From NCBI GenBank assembly GCA_947175585.1, contig CAMWNL010000012.1, positions 1 through 11,210 on the forward strand: a stretch of DNA of 11,210 nt, written 5' to 3'. Positions 7,037 through 11,210 of this stretch are shown piece by piece. The stretch comes from an uncultured Bacteroidales bacterium. Its GTDB lineage: Bacteria > Bacteroidota > Bacteroidia > Bacteroidales > Muribaculaceae. Numbering within the stretch: the first letter of the stretch is position 1; each line of letters begins with the position of its first letter. A program made the position numbers and the translations under genes. Below the pieces are notes generated by a model. The model ran no database searches. It worked only from the letters and a program-made list of their open reading frames with translations, and was not told the origin of the DNA.

Positions 7037-7645
7037 TCAGCTTTTGTCTCCACGCGCTGCCTTGCCAAGATAACCGCCATGATGACGCTTTGCATACTCT
7101 TCGCGAGAAAATTTTATCTCATTCATTACGTTTACGACAAGTACATCACCTATAACGGTCATCATGGTTGTTGATGTTGTCGGAGTCAATCCAAGGGGGC
7201 AGACCTCTGGCGCTCCACCTGTAGGAAGAACGAAATCGGCCCGGTCAGCGAGCGGTGATGTCGGGACACCGGTGATAACAATCAGAGGTATGTCGGGATA
7301 AATATTTTTTGTAAGGCTTACGAGATCGACAATCTCATTAGTCTTGCCTGAATTTGAAATCATCAGCATTATATCATTAGGCTGTAGTATGCCGAGATCG
7401 CCATGCTGAGCTTCAGAAGGGTGGATGAATACGGCCGGTGTGCCGGTAGAGGAGAACGTTGTAGCTATGTTCATGGCAATTTGTCCGGCTTTGCCCATTC
7501 CGGTGGTTACAAGTTTTCCTCCCTTATTGTGTACACGCTCGACAATAGCCTCTACAGCTTTCTGATAGTCATCAGTGACAGGTATGGCTGCAATTGCTTC
7601 GCTTTCGGCGCGAAGAATGTCGCGCATCGATTGTTTGATATCCAT
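7037..7645 (-). CDS. Single-domain arabinose-5-phosphate isomerase (KdsD/KpsF/GutQ family, no CBS domains)
   Basis: A 202-aa SIS-domain protein expected to convert ribulose 5-phosphate to arabinose 5-phosphate, the first step toward Kdo for lipopolysaccharide or capsule. The family signatures are clear: TTGMGKAGQIA (47-57) with K52, FSSTGTPAVFIHPSEAQHGDLG (64-85) with H81, ISNSGKTNE (96-104) with E104, and the C-terminal RHHGGYLG (187-194). These line up with E. coli KdsD residues K59, H88, E111 and H193. Classical KdsD is about 330 residues with two C-terminal CBS domains; this protein stops just after the SIS domain, a form known from Bacteroides. The usual HPGG is HHGG here. It lies 34 bases after queC and 8 before the PfkB-like gene. 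No other Kdo gene is in the window. Confidence 0.9.
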   Translation of the reverse strand: MDIKQSMRDILRAESEAIAAIPVTDDYQKAVEAIVERVHNKGGKLVTTGMGKAGQIAMNIATTFSSTGTPAVFIHPSEAQHGDLGILQPNDIMLMISNSGKTNEIVDLVSLTKNIYPDIPLIVITGVPTSPLADRADFVLPTGGAPEVCPLGLTPTTSTTMMTVIGDVLVVNVMNEIKFSREEYAKRHHGGYLGKAARGDKS

Positions 7646-7679
7646 TATGGAAAAATAAGTATATTATGTTGTGTTTATT

Positions 7680-8342
7680 TTATTCCTGATCTTCGTAGAC
7701 GGTCGGATCATCAATGCCGGCGTCGACAAGAGCCTGATGGCGTTCGATGCATGTGCCGCAACGTCCGCAGTGACGTTCTCCTCCTTTGTAGCAAGAGTAA
7801 GTGTGAGAGTAATCGATGCCGAGTGCCTTGCCGCGCAGCGCAATTTCTGTTTTGCTCATCAGAGTGTAAGGAGCGCGAATTTCAATGCCGTCGTAAGTTC
7901 CGGCTGATATTGCCGCTGACATTGCTTTAATAAAACTCTCGCGGCAGTCAGGATAGATGGCGTGGTCGCCGGCGTGATTTGCAATCATCAGGGCTTTGAG
8001 TCCACGACTCTCGGCGAGACCGGCGGCTGCGGCAAGCATTATGCCGTTGCGGAACGGCACTACTGTCGACTTCATGTTATCGAAGTCGTAGTTGCCCTCT
8101 GGTATAGAGTCTGCACCTGACAGGAGTGAACTATGGAAGTATTGTCCGATAAACGAGAGGTCGATTTCGATAAGTTCGATACCCAGCGCTTTACAATGGT
8201 AGCGCGCACATTCAATCTCGCGAAGATTGTGGTTTGAACCGTAAAAGAAAGTGACTGCAAGGTCAATGGAATCAGTGTACTCGTAAAGCATCGTCACCGA
8301 GTCCATGCCTCCGGAGAGTACTATAAGAGCGTCTTTGTTCAT
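7680..8342 (-). CDS. queC: 7-cyano-7-deazaguanine (preQ0) synthase QueC
   Basis: A 220-aa cytoplasmic enzyme that converts 7-carboxy-7-deazaguanine to preQ0 with ATP and ammonia, in the queuosine pathway. The PP-loop nucleotide-binding motif SGGMDS is at 10-15. Further family motifs are FFYGSNHNLREIECA (32-46), VVPFRNG (94-100), ANHAGDHAIYPDCR (121-134) and KTEI (164-167). The zinc site is complete, with C184, C192, C195 and C198 in YSCYKGGERHCGRCGTC. Length is normal for the family. The gene starts 9 bases after queF, so the last two steps to preQ1 are made from one transcript. queD and queE are not in the window. Confidence 0.97.
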   Translation of the reverse strand: MNKDALIVLSGGMDSVTMLYEYTDSIDLAVTFFYGSNHNLREIECARYHCKALGIELIEIDLSFIGQYFHSSLLSGADSIPEGNYDFDNMKSTVVPFRNGIMLAAAAGLAESRGLKALMIANHAGDHAIYPDCRESFIKAMSAAISAGTYDGIEIRAPYTLMSKTEIALRGKALGIDYSHTYSCYKGGERHCGRCGTCIERHQALVDAGIDDPTVYEDQE

Positions 8343-8351
8343 TGTGACAAA

Positions 8352-8837
8352 TTATTTAGCAAGATTGGTTGAGGCTTGAAATGCGGCAAGCATGCGAGAT
8401 TTTACCATGTCCTGATGATCCTCGTCGCCGTAGTTTGCAAAGGGATAGATGGATATGCCTCCACGTGGAGTAAAGATGCCGATAACCTCGATATAGCGCG
8501 GATTCATAAGCCTGATGAGATCTTTCATTATTATATTGACGCAGTCTTCGTGGAAATCGCCGTGATTGCGGAAACTGAAGAGATAGAGCTTCAGGCTCTT
8601 GCTTTCGACCATGTCTTCGCGAGGAATGTAATTAATGATTATTCTCGCAAAATCGGGCTGGCCTGTTTTGGGGCACAATGAAGTAAACTCAGGACAATTG
8701 AAGGTGACCAAGTAGTCGTTTTCAGGGTGTTTGTTCTTGAATGTTTCAAGAATATCAGGGTTATATTCGGTCGGATATTTCACGCCGGTATTTCCGAGCA
8801 ATGTGCATCCGTTGATTTCGTCGTTGCTTCGTGGCAT
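8352..8837 (-). CDS. queF: NADPH-dependent 7-cyano-7-deazaguanine reductase QueF (type I)
   Basis: A 161-aa unimodular QueF that reduces preQ0 to preQ1 with NADPH, in the cytoplasm. Key motifs: [17 protein letters not shown] (47-63) with the catalytic C55 that forms the thioimide and D62 as proton donor, the QueF signature [13 protein letters not shown] (78-90), and [10 protein letters not shown] (92-101) containing the H96/E97 pair. I place the start at the ATG at 8837 (MPRSNDEI). The frame extends to a TTG at 8867, but that start would lie only a few bases from the predicted transcript start and would add ten residues not needed by the family. It is the first gene of the queF-queC-isomerase-PfkB run and is driven by the promoter at 8882-8913. 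Confidence 0.96.
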   Translation of the reverse strand: MPRSNDEINGCTLLGNTGVKYPTEYNPDILETFKNKHPENDYLVTFNCPEFTSLCPKTGQPDFARIIINYIPREDMVESKSLKLYLFSFRNHGDFHEDCVNIIMKDLIRLMNPRYIEVIGIFTPRGGISIYPFANYGDEDHQDMVKSRMLAAFQASTNLAK

Positions 8838-8881
8838 ATCTGTTATAAGTTTTTGCTTAATAATCAAATCTTATTTTAACG

Positions 8882-8913
8882 CAAAAATACGATTTTTTTA
8901 CGACACTTAAAAA
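8882..8913 (-). promoter_or_regulatory. Bacteroidetes-type promoter for the queF operon
   Basis: On the minus strand TATTTTTG (8889-8882) is an exact TAnnTTTG -7 box, with TTTT (8913-8910) at the 20-base -33 spacing. The -33 tetramer overlaps the last codons and stop of the upstream secreted-protein gene. The same TTTT-N20-TATTTTTG arrangement occurs before the TPR gene. I see no preQ1 riboswitch in the roughly 40-base leader to the ATG at 8837, which is too short for one plus an expression platform. Confidence 0.55.
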
Positions 8914-10718
8914 TGTGGACCAGCGTACAGTTTCAATGAATGTGAACCGACACGGATGATGTAGATCCCCGGCTTAACTGAAATCTTACTTCTGGTGTCT
9001 GGGCACTCGATATGGCTTATGCAGTTTCCTGTAAGAGTGTATACGCTTACAGGGCGCTTTTCAGGGTCAGAGATATTGATTGCACCGTCTGCATATATGA
9101 CGTCCGGTAAGGAGTCGTCAGTCTGAATGTCATCTATAGAGGCGTTTTGTTCAACCCATACGTAGTTTGACGGTTCGCTTATTACTTCAGGTATCTGTCT
9201 TACTTCACCGTCTTTGTGGCTGACGGCCCATGATGCTCTTACGTAGTAAGCGATTTGGTCTTCAGAGGGTAAACCGGCGCGGTCGATTGTAGCGTAAGTC
9301 TCGTCAGTAATTAATGTCTCTATCGGCAGAACTATTGCCGAAGAAGCCGGCAGATCGACAGTGACTTTAAGGTCATCGATGAACATCATGCCGGAGTCTT
9401 CGCTTGTGATGAGTATACATGAGGCTTTTGATCCACCTGAAAGTTTGAAGTTGAAGGTTTCAGGATTATCGGACACTGTAAAATCGCTTATATCAACAAA
9501 TGTAAGAGACGGGGAGTAATTGCATAATTTTACAGACGCATTTTTAAGGCCTTTACGGCTGAACGCGGTGAATGATACATTGATTTCTCCATTACAAGGA
9601 GTAAGATCTATGGCCGGAGACTGAAGATAGGCTTGTCCGAAGAAGTCAATATCCTGGTTGTTAATACCGATTATGCCATCGGCAATGACCGGCATATTGG
9701 CGAACCAGTCGCCTTTGAAGAGCCATTCAAGTTCTTTCTGCGGAGCATCTACAGTGCCATCCGATATGATATCGGAAAAATCAGTGTCGATTATTGCGAA
9801 TGTTTCGTTATTTATGGCTTCATGGCGCCTGATAAGATGGAGATAATATTGAGAAGCTAAAGCTGATGATGTCCACCTGGCAGTGAATGAATCAGTGGAA
9901 ATATCAGATGGAGATAGAGCTGTGACGGATTCTACAGCATCGGGGGCTACTGTAATCATGTTGGATTCGCCGGAAACGGCATTGCCGGACTTGGCGGCTA
10001 CCGTATAATAATAAGGTGTGGCAAAATCATCGCGTTCTACGACAAATGATGTTTCGTTTACTTCTTTGTCTTTTACAATATATTTACGGCTGAAGACGGT
10101 GGTCGTCACGTCATAATCAAGTGTAAAAACATTCAATATATAAGATTCAGCGTTAAGCGAGGTCTGCCAGTTGGCAGTGAATGAATCGAATTTGAAATCG
10201 GTGGAGGGTAGGGCTGCAGGAACTGCCACGCCGCTATCATCTATGATAATGTCATCAATCAGCATGTCGGTGTAGGCATAAAAATAGATGATTGTCGGTT
10301 CGGCTTTCATTGACGGTCCGGAACCGGTAGGCAGGGTTACTGTGTAAGTTGCCCATTCATCTGTGATATCGCCAGACATGTAGCCGTTGTTTGAATCCAT
10401 CAAGAAGAAAAATGCGCCCGGGGTAGCGGATTTGGCTTTGAATGACACGCAGTAGTTACCTCCGTTTGCGCCTAAATCCAGTTGAGGTGTGGCAAGTTGT
10501 GATCCGACGGGCATATATGCGCATCCTCCAGCCTCGCACACAGATAATCCGGTCCAACCTGGTGTGGCCGTGATAGCGTCATAGTCTGTTATTGCTGTAG
10601 CAGGGGAATCTTCAGAGCCGTGTGTGAATTTATTGAAGTCTTCAGAAAGTACTATTTCTGCTGATGAACTGGCTGCACCCATCAGAATGGCGAGAAGAGA
10701 AAACGAGAATTTGTTCAT
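8907..10718 (-). CDS. Secreted modular protein: jelly-roll and FN3 domains with T9SS-type C-terminal tail
   Basis: A 603-aa exported protein. A signal peptide (1-20, ending S-S-A) is followed by a jelly-roll module resembling choice-of-anchor/carbohydrate-binding domains (about 21-163: EDFNKFTHG at the start, LATPQLDLG, then LIDDIIIDD at the end). An FN3 domain follows at about 166-257 (DSFTANW to YYYTVAAKSG). A second FN3 begins at about 264 (TDSFTARW) but is interrupted at about 301-456 by a second jelly-roll copy (DTDFSDIISDG, LQSPAIDL, FIDDLKVTV), then resumes at about 471-522 (TDETYATIDRAGLPS, YYVRAS, SEPSNYVWV). The last 70 or so residues (VSVYTLTGNCIS to PGIYIIRVGSHSLKLYAG) resemble a type A sorting domain of the type IX secretion system. 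No catalytic motif is visible; binding to glycans or surface proteins is a guess. It has its own strong promoter. Confidence 0.82.
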   Translation of the reverse strand: MNKFSFSLLAILMGAASSSAEIVLSEDFNKFTHGSEDSPATAITDYDAITATPGWTGLSVCEAGGCAYMPVGSQLATPQLDLGANGGNYCVSFKAKSATPGAFFFLMDSNNGYMSGDITDEWATYTVTLPTGSGPSMKAEPTIIYFYAYTDMLIDDIIIDDSGVAVPAALPSTDFKFDSFTANWQTSLNAESYILNVFTLDYDVTTTVFSRKYIVKDKEVNETSFVVERDDFATPYYYTVAAKSGNAVSGESNMITVAPDAVESVTALSPSDISTDSFTARWTSSALASQYYLHLIRRHEAINNETFAIIDTDFSDIISDGTVDAPQKELEWLFKGDWFANMPVIADGIIGINNQDIDFFGQAYLQSPAIDLTPCNGEINVSFTAFSRKGLKNASVKLCNYSPSLTFVDISDFTVSDNPETFNFKLSGGSKASCILITSEDSGMMFIDDLKVTVDLPASSAIVLPIETLITDETYATIDRAGLPSEDQIAYYVRASWAVSHKDGEVRQIPEVISEPSNYVWVEQNASIDDIQTDDSLPDVIYADGAINISDPEKRPVSVYTLTGNCISHIECPDTRSKISVKPGIYIIRVGSHSLKLYAGPHF

Positions 10719-10751
10719 AGTGATATGACCGGAATGTTTTTAATTGACTCA

Positions 10752-10783
10752 CAAATGTACAAATAAAATGTATATGAAGCAAA
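10752..10783 (-). promoter_or_regulatory. Strong Bacteroidetes-type promoter for the secreted modular protein
   Basis: On the minus strand TTTG (10783-10780), a 20-base spacer and TACATTTG (10759-10752) match the Bacteroidetes consensus at all fixed positions. The predicted start near 10745 gives a leader of about 26 bases to the ATG at 10718. The -33 box directly abuts the stem of the pckA terminator. Confidence 0.75.
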
Positions 10784-10815
10784 CAGGGCGTGCAAACCAA
10801 AGTCTGCACGCCCTG
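10784..10815 (-). terminator. Hairpin terminator after pckA
   Basis: Perfect GC-rich 11-bp inverted repeat: 10784-10794 (CAGGGCGTGCA) with 10805-10815 (TGCACGCCCTG), 10-base loop, 26 bases after the pckA stop codon. On the minus strand it is followed only by TTTGCTTC, a weak T-tract, and those first bases are also the -33 box of the next gene. Termination is likely because of stem strength, though efficiency is uncertain. Confidence 0.75.
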
Positions 10816-10841
10816 AATTAGGGTCTTATGCTCGTGAAAAA

Positions 10842-11210
10842 TTAGAGCTGAGGACCGGCAGCAACAAGTGCCTTACCGGCTTCGTTGTTTTCGTATTTCT
10901 TGAAGTTCTTGATGAAACGAGCAGCAAGATCTTCAGCTTTCTTAGTCCACTCTTCGGGGTTAGCGTAAGTGTCGCGAGGATCAAGAATTTTGGGATCTAC
11001 GCCGGGAAGTTCGGTAGGAATTTCGAGGTCGAAGATCGGGAGTTTCTTGGTGGGAGCAGTGAGGATAGCGCCATCGAGGATAGCGTCGATGATACCACGG
11101 GTGTCGCGGATAGAGATACGTTTGCCTGTACCGTTCCAGCCGGTGTTGACGAGGTATGCTTTAGCACCGCTCTTTTCCATCTTCTTAACGAGTTCTTCAG
11201 CATATTTGGT
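10842..11210 (-). CDS. pckA: Phosphoenolpyruvate carboxykinase (ATP), C-terminal part
   Basis: The last 122 residues of PckA; the frame is open to the window edge, so the N-terminal three quarters (full length about 530-540) lie outside. The segment [13 protein letters not shown] is followed by [20 protein letters not shown] and GIIDAIL, the highly conserved C-terminal block of the ATP-dependent enzyme whose Arg and Thr line the nucleotide site, then by [12 protein letters not shown] and a C-terminal helix. The enzyme interconverts oxaloacetate and PEP plus CO2 with ADP/ATP; in Bacteroidales it commonly serves CO2 fixation toward succinate fermentation as well as gluconeogenesis. An internal ATG at 11180 is not the start, since conserved sequence continues upstream of it. 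The gene ends at the hairpin at 10784-10815. Confidence 0.95.
   Translation of the reverse strand, partial: TKYAEELVKKMEKSGAKAYLVNTGWNGTGKRISIRDTRGIIDAILDGAILTAPTKKLPIFDLEIPTELPGVDPKILDPRDTYANPEEWTKKAEDLAARFIKNFKKYENNEAGKALVAAGPQL

Noticed and set aside
7403..7930. A 175-codon plus-strand open frame across the isomerase-queC junction
   Set aside because: It is antisense to two confidently identified genes; the Cys/Arg-rich translation shows no family features.
8838..8867. N-terminal extension of QueF from a TTG at 8867
   Set aside because: The first codon is TTG, it sits almost on the predicted transcript start, and an ATG at 8837 gives a normal QueF.
8838..8881. preQ1 riboswitch in the queF leader
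   Set aside because: The leader is about 40 bases, AT-rich, and shows no compact stem with A-rich pseudoknot tail.
1..11210. CRISPR array, tRNA, insertion sequence, phage or defence genes
   Set aside because: No spaced direct repeats, cloverleaf-like intergenic sequence, transposase, integrase or recognisable defence domain was found on either strand.

Overview
The window looks like a chromosomal segment of a member of the Bacteroidales, most plausibly a Muribaculaceae-like gut organism (family level is inference). The evidence is an outer-membrane beta-barrel protein with a carboxypeptidase-like N-terminal domain, a secreted FN3/jelly-roll protein with a type IX-secretion-like tail, ATP-dependent PEP carboxykinase, a CBS-less arabinose-5-phosphate isomerase, and several promoters of the Bacteroidetes form TTTG-N18-20-TAnnTTTG. 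Almost everything is on the minus strand, so transcription runs from high to low coordinates. Only one gene, a small lipoprotein, is on the plus strand. No tRNA, rRNA, IS element, CRISPR array or phage gene is visible, and no gene-free stretch exceeds about 210 bases.

Layout in minus-strand order: the 3' end of pckA (11210-10842, cut by the window edge) ends at a strong hairpin. A near-perfect Bacteroidetes promoter abuts that hairpin and drives a 603-aa secreted modular protein (10718-8907). A second promoter lies just after its stop and starts a compact run: queF (8837) and queC (the last steps to preQ1, a queuosine precursor), then a single-domain arabinose-5-phosphate isomerase, then a PfkB-fold protein whose catalytic motifs have degenerated. 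After 65 bases come ribH (riboflavin), an 83-aa single-pass membrane protein and a SUI1/YciH-family protein. A TPR membrane protein follows with its own promoter and ends at a perfect 12-bp hairpin terminator. A MATE transporter starts 15 bases after that terminator's T-run. The MATE gene meets the plus-strand lipoprotein tail to tail, and their stop codons interlock in TTAG. Beyond a 210-bp intergenic region lies an outer-membrane barrel protein that runs off the left edge.

Functionally this is mostly core metabolism (queuosine and riboflavin precursors, Kdo sugar supply, gluconeogenesis) plus envelope proteins. I do not see a clear undescribed system. The observations most worth a second look are the PfkB-fold protein with an eroded active site directly behind a sugar-phosphate isomerase, the secreted protein in which a jelly-roll domain appears to be inserted inside an FN3 domain, and the tight overlaps of terminators, promoters and starts.
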